31,875 bases of DNA, from assembly GCA_021604585.1 (NCBI GenBank), contig BQJG01000042.1, positions 1-31,875 of the forward strand. Direction: 5' to 3'. The translations under genes and the position numbers were made by a program. Under the pieces are notes generated by a model, which was given only the letters and a program-made list of their open reading frames with translations, was not told the DNA's origin and did not search any database. The stretch is from Hyphococcus sp. (GTDB taxonomy: Bacteria > Pseudomonadota > Alphaproteobacteria > Caulobacterales > Parvularculaceae). This document shows, piece after piece, positions 1 to 6,740 of the stretch (positions within the stretch are counted from its first letter, which is position 1; each line of letters starts with the position of its first letter).

Positions 1-969
1 ATAGGGCAAGCGCACGCCGGCGTGGATGGTGAAATAATCGACGCCCTGTTCGGCTTGTTCGATTAGCGTGTCGCGATAGACCTCCCACGTTAAATCCTCC
101 GCGACGCCGTTCACTTTCTCCAGCGCCTGATAGATCGGCACCGTGCCGATGGGGACCGGCGAATTGCGAATGATCCATTCGCGGGTGTTGTGAATATTGC
201 GGCCGGTCGACAGGTCCATGACGTTGTCGGCGCCCCAGCGCGTCGCCCAGACCATTTTGTCCACTTCCTCCTCCACCGACGACGCGACAGCGGAGTTGCC
301 GATATTGGCGTTGATCTTCACGAGGAAATTGCGGCCGATGATCTGCGGTTCAATCTCCGGGTGGTTGATATTGGAGGGGATGATGGCGCGGCCGCGGGCG
401 ATTTCCGAGCGGACAAATTCCGGCGTGATGAAGGGCGGGATCTCCGCGCCAAACGACTCGCCCAGCGCCACGCGCTCTTCCGCGCCGTCGAGCATTTCTT
501 TGCGGCCCAAGTTTTCGCGGATGGCGACGAATTCCATCTCCTCGGTGATGATTCCGGCGCGCGCGAATTCATATTGGGTGACCGGGCCGGTGCCGGTGCC
601 GCGCAAGGGACGGTTCTTGATCGGGAACTCACGGGCGAGATGTTTGCCGCTCGCGCCGCCATTGTCTTCGGGCTTTACATCGCGGCCATCATATTCCTCG
701 ACATGTCCGCGCGCTTTCACCCATGCGGTGCGCGTGCGCGCGAGGCCCTTTTCAACGTCAATCGTGACATTCGGATCGGTGTAAGGCCCCGACGTGTCAT
801 AGACCGGCACGGAAGGCTCATTGGCGGAGGGGTGCAGATCGATCTCGCGCACCGGCACGGCGATTTCCGGGTGAAGATCACCTGACACATAGACCTTGCG
901 CGATGCGGGCAGTGGGCCGGTCGTCACTTCCGGCGTTTTGAACTCGGATTGGGGGACATGTTTGTTCAT
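1..969 (-). CDS. thiC: Phosphomethylpyrimidine synthase ThiC (partial, C-terminus beyond window)
   Basis: ThiC converts aminoimidazole ribotide to hydroxymethylpyrimidine phosphate, the pyrimidine half of thiamine, by radical-SAM chemistry in the cytosol. About 323 N-terminal residues are visible: the ThiC-associated N-terminal segment, then the catalytic-domain stretch with IPSNINHPE, NIGNSAV, MDLSTG, VPIGTVPIYQA and FTIHAGV, all typical of the family. The [4Fe-4S] cysteine motif near the C-terminus lies outside the window. The ATG at 967-969 overlaps the TGA of the upstream gene (ATGA), so translation is probably coupled. The pair lies behind a TPP riboswitch on the same strand. Identity is near certain; only the 3' part is unseen. 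Long plus-strand open frames here are antisense shadows. Confidence 0.97.
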   Translation of the reverse strand, partial: MNKHVPQSEFKTPEVTTGPLPASRKVYVSGDLHPEIAVPVREIDLHPSANEPSVPVYDTSGPYTDPNVTIDVEKGLARTRTAWVKARGHVEEYDGRDVKPEDNGGASGKHLAREFPIKNRPLRGTGTGPVTQYEFARAGIITEEMEFVAIRENLGRKEMLDGAEERVALGESFGAEIPPFITPEFVRSEIARGRAIIPSNINHPEIEPQIIGRNFLVKINANIGNSAVASSVEEEVDKMVWATRWGADNVMDLSTGRNIHNTREWIIRNSPVPIGTVPIYQALEKVNGVAEDLTWEVYRDTLIEQAEQGVDYFTIHAGVRLPY

Positions 970-1505
970 TTCTCTGCCTTTCGTCGGGAGAAGTTTTTGA
1001 GCAACAGCTTTTCCGCCGGGCGCGCATCTGACAACGCATGCAAAATCGCAAATCCGTCATCCGGATGCGCGTAGCTGACACATAAGTTTTTTGTTTCGCC
1101 ATTTTGCGTCGTCGTTACCTCGAAGAGAATCGACCCCATGACGCTCTGGGTCGTGTCTTTATTACGATCATGAATAATAAGTCGCCAATCGGTGATAGCG
1201 TAAAAATGATCGTACCGGATTTGCGCTGGAGCACTTCGATCAAAAACATTCAATAGTGCAATTACAAAAGAAATCGCCAATATCACGATAAAAACGCCAA
1301 GGACGCCACTCGCAAAACCTTGCGGATCGGCGATCATCCCGAAAGCCATCAACACAATAAACGAAAAAAGTGTCGCGAGCGCGAATTTGACAACTCCAGA
1401 CTTTGCACGCCAGCCTGTTTTGGGCTGTTCTGCTCTGTCCCAGTCTGGCTTCCCAGACCACAGCACCTTCTCACCGTCCAACAATATGTCTTTGAGGTCG
1501 TTCAC
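966..1505 (-). CDS. PH-like two-helix membrane protein in the thiC operon, function unknown
   Basis: I do not recognise a named family member. The 179-residue protein begins with LLDGEKVLWSGKPDW, an opening typical of bacterial PH-like (YdbS/bPH2-type) membrane proteins. Two hydrophobic helices follow at roughly residues 39-57 and 64-86, then YAITDWRLII (about 102-111), again typical of that fold, and a basic C-terminus. The start is GTG at 1503-1505, with GGGAG five bases upstream. That Shine-Dalgarno sequence immediately follows the last conserved bases of the TPP riboswitch. The stop overlaps the thiC ATG by four bases. Placement implies expression when thiamine pyrophosphate is scarce and a possible link to thiamine uptake or membrane function. 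That role is inference from context only. Confidence 0.85.
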   Translation of the reverse strand: MNDLKDILLDGEKVLWSGKPDWDRAEQPKTGWRAKSGVVKFALATLFSFIVLMAFGMIADPQGFASGVLGVFIVILAISFVIALLNVFDRSAPAQIRYDHFYAITDWRLIIHDRNKDTTQSVMGSILFEVTTTQNGETKNLCVSYAHPDDGFAILHALSDARPAEKLLLKNFSRRKAEK

Positions 1506-1512
1506 GCGCGCT

Positions 1513-1620
1513 CCCGTCCCTACGCCGGTCTTAACCGATCAGGTTCAAAGGGTGCCCGTGTGAAGTTTTCCCTTTCAGGAAAGAACACGATCTCAGCCGG
1601 TGCGCCGGCGCCCCTCGGAA
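1513..1620 (-). promoter_or_regulatory. TPP riboswitch (THI element) controlling the membrane protein-thiC pair
   Basis: On the minus strand the conserved parts appear in order: GAGGGGCGCC, a short stem GCCGG/CCGGC leading into CTGAGA, then ACCCTTTGAACCTGATC, then a GGTTAAGACC segment and GCGTAGGGA. These match the TPP-sensing thi-box. Between CTGAGA and ACCC there is an optional extra arm, closed by CGTGT/ACACG with TTTCC/GGGAAA inside. The 3' end runs into the GGGAG ribosome-binding site of the next gene. Control therefore probably acts on translation initiation, as is common in proteobacteria; no poly-T terminator is visible. Confidence 0.95.
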
Positions 1621-1630
1621 TGTGGCGTCA

Positions 1631-1659
1631 GAGCTACCATTTGGTGAGGCGGCTTTCAA
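1631..1659 (-). promoter_or_regulatory. Candidate sigma70-type promoter upstream of the first TPP riboswitch
   Basis: Minus strand TTGAAA (1654-1659), a 17-base spacer, and TAGCTC (1631-1636) would start RNA a few bases before the riboswitch. The -35 is good, the -10 only fair. The position is exactly where a promoter is needed. Confidence 0.4.
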
Positions 1660-1738
1660 GCACCAGCCTGCCGCGTTGATTTCACGGGCATTTTCCGAAA
1701 CATTGCCAGCGCGCAAAATAAAGGCGGAACGAGGCGAT

Positions 1739-2488
1739 ATGAGCGAAGAAGAAAGTTACTGGGTCAGGGCCGACCTCAGCCGGAATGAAGACGACGCCGC
1801 CATGCAGAAACGCAGCCTGCTTCGGCTGCCGCTGCCGACCGCGTTTCTCGCCTCCCTCGTCAATATTTTGGTTACGGATTTCGGCTTCACCCGATCGCAG
1901 GAAGAAAACAAACCACTCCTCGGCAATGGCGAAGAAATTCCCATGTGGTCTTACGGGCTCATCGAATATCTTATGTCGCAGGATTTGAGCTGGGCCGACG
2001 TGCTGGAGATCGGCACGGGAAGCTCGACGATTTTTCTCTCCAAGCGCGTCAAAAGCATCACCGCCGTCGAGACCGACGCAGGCTGGGCGAAGAAGCTCGA
2101 CGAGCGCAAGCTGGAGAATGTCAAAACCGTTCTAATCGAACAGAGCGCGCTCAACAGATCGCTCGCCGCAATGGAAGACCGATACGACATCATTTGCATC
2201 GATCCCGCCGGAAACCGGCTCGCATGCGCGAAAGCTGCGGCGCGGCTGTTGCGGCCGGGCGGCTTCATCATTCTCGACAATTCCGAATGGTATCCGAACA
2301 CGGCGGAATATTTGCGCAGCCTTGATCTCATCGAAATCGACATGTTCGATTTTCGCGCTTTGCGCCATTACCGGACGGCGACATCGCTGTTCCTGCATCC
2401 TGAGTTTCGCCCGCGTCCGCTGAACAAACGCATGCCCGCCGTGCCCATTGGCGGTCGCGGCATTCCGGTTCATGGCTGGGATCAGTAG
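1739..2488 (+). CDS. Class I SAM-dependent methyltransferase, substrate unknown
   Basis: A 249-residue protein with a Rossmann-type methyltransferase core. Motif I is VLEIGTGSS (about 88-96), an acidic residue follows strand 2 in AVETD, IICIDP is at about 151-156 and LRPGGFIILDN at about 171-181. This is the arrangement for binding S-adenosylmethionine. The substrate cannot be read from the sequence. I chose the ATG at 1739 because GAGG lies five bases upstream and the core begins at a normal distance. An open frame extends further upstream to 1622 but would run through the promoter region of the divergent thiamine operon. The gene is transcribed away from the riboswitch and converges on the DUF2233 gene. 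No signal peptide is seen, so it is probably cytosolic. Confidence 0.85.
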   Translation: MSEEESYWVRADLSRNEDDAAMQKRSLLRLPLPTAFLASLVNILVTDFGFTRSQEENKPLLGNGEEIPMWSYGLIEYLMSQDLSWADVLEIGTGSSTIFLSKRVKSITAVETDAGWAKKLDERKLENVKTVLIEQSALNRSLAAMEDRYDIICIDPAGNRLACAKAAARLLRPGGFIILDNSEWYPNTAEYLRSLDLIEIDMFDFRALRHYRTATSLFLHPEFRPRPLNKRMPAVPIGGRGIPVHGWDQ

Positions 2489-2563
2489 CGTTTCGCGATG
2501 TGGCCGTGCAATCCACTTCGCATCGACAGCGACGGCACGTAAAAACTTTTGCCGGCGCCTCGT

Positions 2564-3403
2564 TCAATCACCTTTCACCACCACGCCCACAATCGGCCCC
2601 ATGGCGGCGCCGGGATCGTTGCGCTCAAGTTCGGGCGCATAAAGCCGCGATATGGTTCCGTCGAGATAAAGCGCGTTCGGCGTTTTTAATACATCGCGGA
2701 AAAAGACCGCGAAATCGTAAAACCTGACCGGCGTATCGGCGAGCGCGAAGATCACCTCGCCCGCTTCGGTGACGCCGACGCCATTTCGGCGCTTGAAGGA
2801 ATCTGACTCGGGCAGGAATTTTGGATGAATGGCGCCGCCAATCACCAGCATCGGCCCGGATTGAGTGGTGTATCGCGGCGGCATGCGCTTGGTCATCACG
2901 AAGACGCCTGTCTCGTCGACGCCGGCGGCGCCGTTTTCCAGCACATAAAAAACGCCATTGGGCTTCATATGAAAATTGCCGGGCCCGTCATTGGCGTTTA
3001 CGGGCGCAATATCCTCGCCGTTCTCGCGGTAAAATCCGACCGGCGCGCGGTCCTCGTGATACATGCCGGCATTCATGGCGAAGACGAGCCGCTCGCCCTG
3101 TTTCGACAGTGCGTCATTCACCCAGTTGAAATGTCCGAACGGCTCGCCCTGGCCGTTGTTCAGAAAAAGCCGGATGTCGTGAACCGCCGGATCAACCCGG
3201 CAGACGATGTATTTAGAATTTTCGTGGCTAAGGGATTCGCACGCAGCGGCACCCTGCTCAGCGGACGCAGCAGCAAATAGCGTCATGACGCCTAACACTG
3301 TCGCGCAGACGGATCTTGCGCACATGGAAACTCTGCGCACACGTGCAAGCGCAGAGTTTGGTTCGGAACTTGTCACACTAAACCCCAGCGCCGGTCTCCT
3401 CAT
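2564..3403 (-). CDS. Secreted phosphodiester glycosidase family protein (DUF2233/NAGPA domain)
   Basis: The domain is that of the family containing the N-acetylglucosamine-1-phosphodiester alpha-N-acetylglucosaminidase catalytic fold. The family's conserved patches are all present: NAGMY (about 111-115), KPNGVF (147-152), QSGPMLV (181-187), RNGVGV (206-211) and ALYLDG (244-249). The bacterial substrate is not known; exported sugar phosphodiesters are a guess. Residues 27-50 form a good signal peptide if translation starts at the internal ATG at 3325. Starting at 3403 adds 26 hydrophilic residues before it, so 3325 may be the true start. The gene lies about 90 bases downstream of the second TPP riboswitch on the same strand, which is unexpected for this family. 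Confidence 0.9.
   Translation of the reverse strand: MRRPALGFSVTSSEPNSALARVRRVSMCARSVCATVLGVMTLFAAASAEQGAAACESLSHENSKYIVCRVDPAVHDIRLFLNNGQGEPFGHFNWVNDALSKQGERLVFAMNAGMYHEDRAPVGFYRENGEDIAPVNANDGPGNFHMKPNGVFYVLENGAAGVDETGVFVMTKRMPPRYTTQSGPMLVIGGAIHPKFLPESDSFKRRNGVGVTEAGEVIFALADTPVRFYDFAVFFRDVLKTPNALYLDGTISRLYAPELERNDPGAAMGPIVGVVVKGD
3328..3359 (-). repeat. Perfect 11-bp inverted repeat at the alternative start of the DUF2233 gene
   Basis: AAACTCTGCGC (3328-3338) and GCGCAGAGTTT (3349-3359) are exact reverse complements around a 10-base loop. On the minus strand the 3' arm ends two bases before the internal ATG at 3325 and contains AGAG, the only candidate Shine-Dalgarno sequence for it. There is no T-run, so it is not a terminator. 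It may be an RNA hairpin that hides the start, or a DNA operator. Confidence 0.7.
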
Positions 3404-3409
3404 CGCTGC

Positions 3410-3475
3410 TTAAGCCTTCAGGATCCTCGCGATGAGGAAATCGACGCTAAGTCCGCAGACCAATATTGTCGCCAT
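3410..3475 (-). CDS. Possible 21-residue leader ORF or gene remnant after the second TPP riboswitch
   Basis: Minus strand ATG at 3475 opens a 21-codon frame ending in TAA seven bases before the 3403 start of the DUF2233 frame. Its beginning, MATILVCGLSVDF, weakly resembles the first strand of PfkB-family sugar kinases, which often read like ILVCGLSVIDF. No clear Shine-Dalgarno sequence precedes it. It could be a decayed 5' end of a lost riboswitch-controlled gene, a leader peptide, or chance. Evidence for translation is poor. Confidence 0.2.
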   Translation of the reverse strand: MATILVCGLSVDFLIARILKA

Positions 3476-3495
3476 GATACACGGACTTCTCGCAG

Positions 3496-3675
3496 TCCCG
3501 TCCCTGCGCCGGCATGACCCGGATCAGGTTCAAAGGGTTCGTCTCAGTCCCATATGCCCAAGCTTGCTTTGACCTTGTCAATATGACGCGCAGCGCCCGT
3601 GACTCAACAGAGTCAATGAGTTGCGCGTCGCACAAGCTGTCGTCCATTGGCGACAGGCGGGACGCCCCTCGGAAC
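3496..3675 (-). promoter_or_regulatory. Second TPP riboswitch, with a greatly extended P3 arm
   Basis: The minus strand carries GAGGGGCGTCCC, then about 115 bases, then GGGACTGAGA, ACCCTTTGAACCTGATCC, GGGTCATGCC and GCGCAGGGA. All core TPP-binding elements are recognisable. GTCCC and GGGAC close the P3 stem. The P3 arm is much longer than the few-base loop usual in bacteria; extended P3 arms are known in some TPP riboswitches. It is followed by the 21-codon frame and the DUF2233 gene. No terminator T-run is seen before 3403, so translational control or a degenerate platform is likely. Confidence 0.88.
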
Positions 3676-3815
3676 AAATTTATTCTGCGCCAAAAAGCGC
3701 AAAACAGCAAGTGAAATCGGTGTTAGACGCAACCTGCGACGAGCGCAATTCCGAATGATTGGAAAGGTCGATATCGCCTGGCGTCAAGATAGAATTTTAT
3801 TTATCTGTATGGGAA

Positions 3816-4289
3816 TTACTGCGCAGCAACAGGCGCTTCACCATTCAGCTCTGCAACGGCGAGCGCCTGCGCAAGGGCTGCTCGCATGGCCGGTTTGGAG
3901 TGGTTCATGGTCAGCGTGTCGATGATCTCTCCGGTCTTATGGTCAACCAGCAGCGTGAATCCGGTGGCGCCTTTAAAGCGCGGGTAAATCTCTGCAAGCC
4001 CTTCGGCGCGCGCTTTTTCTTCAACGGCGCCGCGTTGACCAAAGGTGAAATCAAGTTCGACAAACTTCACAGGCTTGTCAGCAAAGTCAGGAATAACTTC
4101 CGCCAGACGCGGCTGCAAAATTTTACAGGAAGAACACCAAGCGGACGCAAAGGTGACCGCGACAATTTCGGGCTCTCTTTCGAGCCTGTAATCAGCCCCG
4201 GACGCGGTCGTTCGTCCGGTGAAGGCGAAAATCGCAATGCCGAACACAACGATTGCCGGGAACAAAAACATCTTTACGCGCTGCATCAT
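3816..4289 (-). CDS. Membrane-anchored thioredoxin-family protein
   Basis: A 157-residue protein with one N-terminal hydrophobic helix (about residues 7-24) followed by a thioredoxin-like domain facing the periplasm. The redox motif WCSSCK lies at about 51-56 after the strand VAVTFAS. The rest, including VKFVELDFTF and a FTLLVDHKTGEIIDTL strand pair, fits the fold. It probably reduces or oxidises disulfides of exported proteins; the partner is unknown. I chose the ATG at 4289 because GAGGTG lies six bases upstream. An upstream in-frame ATG at 4316 has no good ribosome-binding site. It is downstream of purA on the same strand with 82 bases between. Confidence 0.85.
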   Translation of the reverse strand: MMQRVKMFLFPAIVVFGIAIFAFTGRTTASGADYRLEREPEIVAVTFASAWCSSCKILQPRLAEVIPDFADKPVKFVELDFTFGQRGAVEEKARAEGLAEIYPRFKGATGFTLLVDHKTGEIIDTLTMNHSKPAMRAALAQALAVAELNGEAPVAAQ

Positions 4290-4371
4290 GCCATTCACCT
4301 CTTTTACGATACCCATGCTAGCCGCGCGACGAATGGAAGGCCAGTAAGGCGTGCGTCACACTCACGCGAGA

Positions 4372-5664
4372 TCAGTCCTGAAACGGATCGCGCATCAAAA
4401 TGACGTCATCACGTTCGGGGCTGGTGGAGACCAGCGCCACCGGCGTTTCGATCAGTTCTTCGATGCGGCGGACATATTTCACCGCCTCGGCCGGCAGATC
4501 CGCCCATGAGCGCGCCTTTTCGGTCGAGCCGGACCAGCCATCCATGGTTTCATAAATCGGCTCGGCGTTCGCCTGCGCATCGATGCCGGCGGGAAGATAA
4601 TCAAATTCTTCCGCGCCGATGCGATAGCCGGTGCAGACTTTCAGCTCCTTGAATCCGTCGAGCACATCGAGCTTGGTCAACGCGATGCCGCTGACGCCGG
4701 CGATCTTCAGCGATTGCCGAACGAGGCAGGCGTCAAACCAGCCGCAACGGCGCTGGCGCCCAGTGACAGTGCCGAATTCATGGCCGCGTTCGCCGAGTTT
4801 CTTGCCGACATCATCGATGAGCTCGGTCGGGAACGGACCTTCGCCGACGCGCGTCGTATAGGCTTTGACAATGCCCAGCACATAATTGACTGAACGCGGC
4901 CCGACGCCGGAACCTGTGGCGGCTTGCCCCGCGACAGTGCTTGACGAGGTCACGTAAGGATAAGTGCCGTGATCGACATCGAGCAACATGCCCTGCGCGC
5001 CTTCAAACAGAATGCGCTTGCCTGCTTTGTGCGCCTGATCGAGCTCGCGCCAGACAGGCCGCGCAAAAGGCGTCACCTTCGGTGCGATTTCGAGAAGCTG
5101 CGCCACCAGCGCATCGGCGTTCACTTCCGCGACGCCGAAGCCGCGCCGCAAAGCGTTGTGATGCACCAGCAGGTTTTCAACTTTTTCGGGAAGCGTTTCG
5201 GGGTGCGCCAGATCGACAATGCGCAATCCGCGCCGTCCGGCCTTGTCTTCGTAAGCGGGGCCGATGCCGCGTTTGGTTGTGCCGATCTTTACACCGGAAG
5301 CGGATGATTCACGCATCGCGTCGAGTTCGGAATGAACGGGCAGGATTAGCGATGCGTTCTCGGCGATCATCAGCGTGTCCGGCGTGACGGAAACGCCTTG
5401 CGCTGCGATGCGGTCGATTTCGGCGAGCAATGCAAACGGGTCGACAACGACGCCAGAGCCGATGACGCCAAAGCAACCCTTGCGCACGACGCCAGACGGC
5501 AACAACGAAAGCTTGTAAACAGCGCCGTCAATGACCAGCGTGTGCCCGGCATTGTGGCCGCCCTGAAACCGGACCACGACATCGGCCCGCGCCGACAGCC
5601 AGTCGACAATCTTGCCCTTGCCCTCGTCGCCCCATTGCGCGCCGACGACCGCCACATTCGCCAT
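4372..5664 (-). CDS. purA: Adenylosuccinate synthetase
   Basis: PurA joins aspartate to IMP using GTP, the first step from IMP to AMP. From the ATG at 5664 the 430-residue protein has the GTP loop GDEGKGK (12-18), GGHNAGHT with the catalytic histidine, GIGPAYEDKAGRRGLR, the ATGSG segment, GTVTGRQRRCGWFD and a C-terminal LSTSP-like VALVSTSPERDD. Length and order match the family. The ATG at 5664 is preferred because GGAG lies six bases upstream. A TTG four codons earlier is the only extension. It is a soluble enzyme with its own upstream region of about 155 bases separating it from the cytochrome gene. Confidence 0.98.
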   Translation of the reverse strand: MANVAVVGAQWGDEGKGKIVDWLSARADVVVRFQGGHNAGHTLVIDGAVYKLSLLPSGVVRKGCFGVIGSGVVVDPFALLAEIDRIAAQGVSVTPDTLMIAENASLILPVHSELDAMRESSASGVKIGTTKRGIGPAYEDKAGRRGLRIVDLAHPETLPEKVENLLVHHNALRRGFGVAEVNADALVAQLLEIAPKVTPFARPVWRELDQAHKAGKRILFEGAQGMLLDVDHGTYPYVTSSSTVAGQAATGSGVGPRSVNYVLGIVKAYTTRVGEGPFPTELIDDVGKKLGERGHEFGTVTGRQRRCGWFDACLVRQSLKIAGVSGIALTKLDVLDGFKELKVCTGYRIGAEEFDYLPAGIDAQANAEPIYETMDGWSGSTEKARSWADLPAEAVKYVRRIEELIETPVALVSTSPERDDVILMRDPFQD

Positions 5665-5754
5665 GTCTATCTCCAAATAACGTGATTGACGCGGCGCACC
5701 ATACGCAACAGCGCGGAAAGGGAAAGGTCAAATTGGGCGCCGGGGAGAAAGACA

Positions 5755-5766
5755 GCCCCGCGGGGC
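5755..5766. repeat. 12-bp perfect palindrome upstream of purA
   Basis: GCCCCGCGGGGC reads the same on both strands and sits about 90 bases upstream of the purA start, between the cytochrome gene and purA. TTGACC on the minus strand (5726-5731) lies between it and purA and may be part of the purA promoter, although no convincing -10 follows. It may be an operator or a weak hairpin after the cytochrome gene. Confidence 0.3.
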
Positions 5767-5819
5767 CTATCCGGCAAGGCGGCGCTAGAAACCTGACTTT
5801 TCGCTCTGCAGACTTTCCC

Positions 5820-6668
5820 TCAGTTCGCGGCACGATGGGTCAGATAGGCGTGAATAGCCGCGATCTCGTCATCCGTGAAAGCGACGAAACGAGACCGGGC
5901 GACATCGCCCATCAGACGCAGGTCACGCCCACTGACCGGAACACCGGTTTTCATCAAGTTACTGAACTGGTCCAGACTATAGGCCGCCGCTATGGCGAGA
6001 TCGGGCGGCGCGGATTCCTGGCCGCTCTTATCGCCCGTGAAAGCGATGCCGTGACATTCGGCGCAGGCGATTCGCGCCAGATATTCGCCTTGCTGTAGCG
6101 GATCGCTCAAATCATGATCGCGGCGCGGTCGATCATGATCAATCGTCGATGCGTCAGGCGGGAAGAGGCCCTGCAGTAATTCAAGCCGCCCGAGAATTCT
6201 GATCTCCGTAGCCGGCAAATGTTGGCCTGCGTCGGGTTTTGACCGAATGAAGGAAATGATCGCGCCGAGATCCTCGTCGCGCAAATCGTAAAATGCCGCC
6301 GATGGCATGCCGTTGACGCTGCGCTTGTTCTTGCGAACTCCATGGCGGATGGCGCGGGCGAAGTCATCGTCGCTGTATGTGAGCGCAAGTCGAGCCAGAT
6401 TGGCGGCGGTTGCTCGATAGACGAACGGCGCCTCACCAAATGGTTTTCCGTTCAGCGTCGCGCCGTGACAACCGGTGCAGCCGGCAATGTCTGCTATACG
6501 CTCGCCATGCGAAAGATCGCTTCCGTCGGTCGCGCGGACAATCCCGGCAGGAGGAATATCGTAAGTTTTCGCCAGAATGCGTTCGCCAAGCAGCCAGATA
6601 GTCAGATAGGCGGCAACCGGCGCAGCTAATAATATCGCGACTGCGCCAAACGCGATTTTCTTGACCAT
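5820..6668 (-). CDS. Membrane-anchored dihaem cytochrome c
   Basis: A 282-residue protein with an uncleaved-looking N-terminal helix (about 6-27) and two cytochrome c domains facing the periplasm. The haem-attachment sites are CTGCH (64-68) and CAECH (202-206). Candidate distal methionines are in VNGMPSAAFYDL (about 121) and in the LRLMGD segment near the C-terminus. Such proteins shuttle electrons from periplasmic dehydrogenases to terminal oxidases; the partner is not encoded nearby. The ATG at 6668 has GGGGAG six bases upstream, within a hairpin described separately. It lies 72 bases downstream of serA on the same strand. Confidence 0.92.
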   Translation of the reverse strand: MVKKIAFGAVAILLAAPVAAYLTIWLLGERILAKTYDIPPAGIVRATDGSDLSHGERIADIAGCTGCHGATLNGKPFGEAPFVYRATAANLARLALTYSDDDFARAIRHGVRKNKRSVNGMPSAAFYDLRDEDLGAIISFIRSKPDAGQHLPATEIRILGRLELLQGLFPPDASTIDHDRPRRDHDLSDPLQQGEYLARIACAECHGIAFTGDKSGQESAPPDLAIAAAYSLDQFSNLMKTGVPVSGRDLRLMGDVARSRFVAFTDDEIAAIHAYLTHRAAN

Positions 6669-6674
6669 CAAATG

Positions 6675-6695
6675 CTCCCCGGTCGACCCGGAGAG
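6675..6695 (-). promoter_or_regulatory. Hairpin burying the ribosome-binding site of the cytochrome c gene
   Basis: On the minus strand CTCTCCGG and CCGGGGAG pair over eight bases (one G-T pair) around the loop GTCGA. The 3' arm contains GGGGAG, the Shine-Dalgarno sequence six bases before the cytochrome ATG. If formed, it would lower initiation, or make it depend on an upstream ribosome or on an opening factor. Confidence 0.5.
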
Positions 6696-6740
6696 AAGTC
6701 TACTCCAAAATTATGCTCTGCGACATAGGCCCTCTAACGC

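Noticed and set aside
190..885. Long plus-strand open frames opposite thiC
   Set aside because: They are antisense to a clearly conserved ThiC reading frame and have the composition of a shadow frame.
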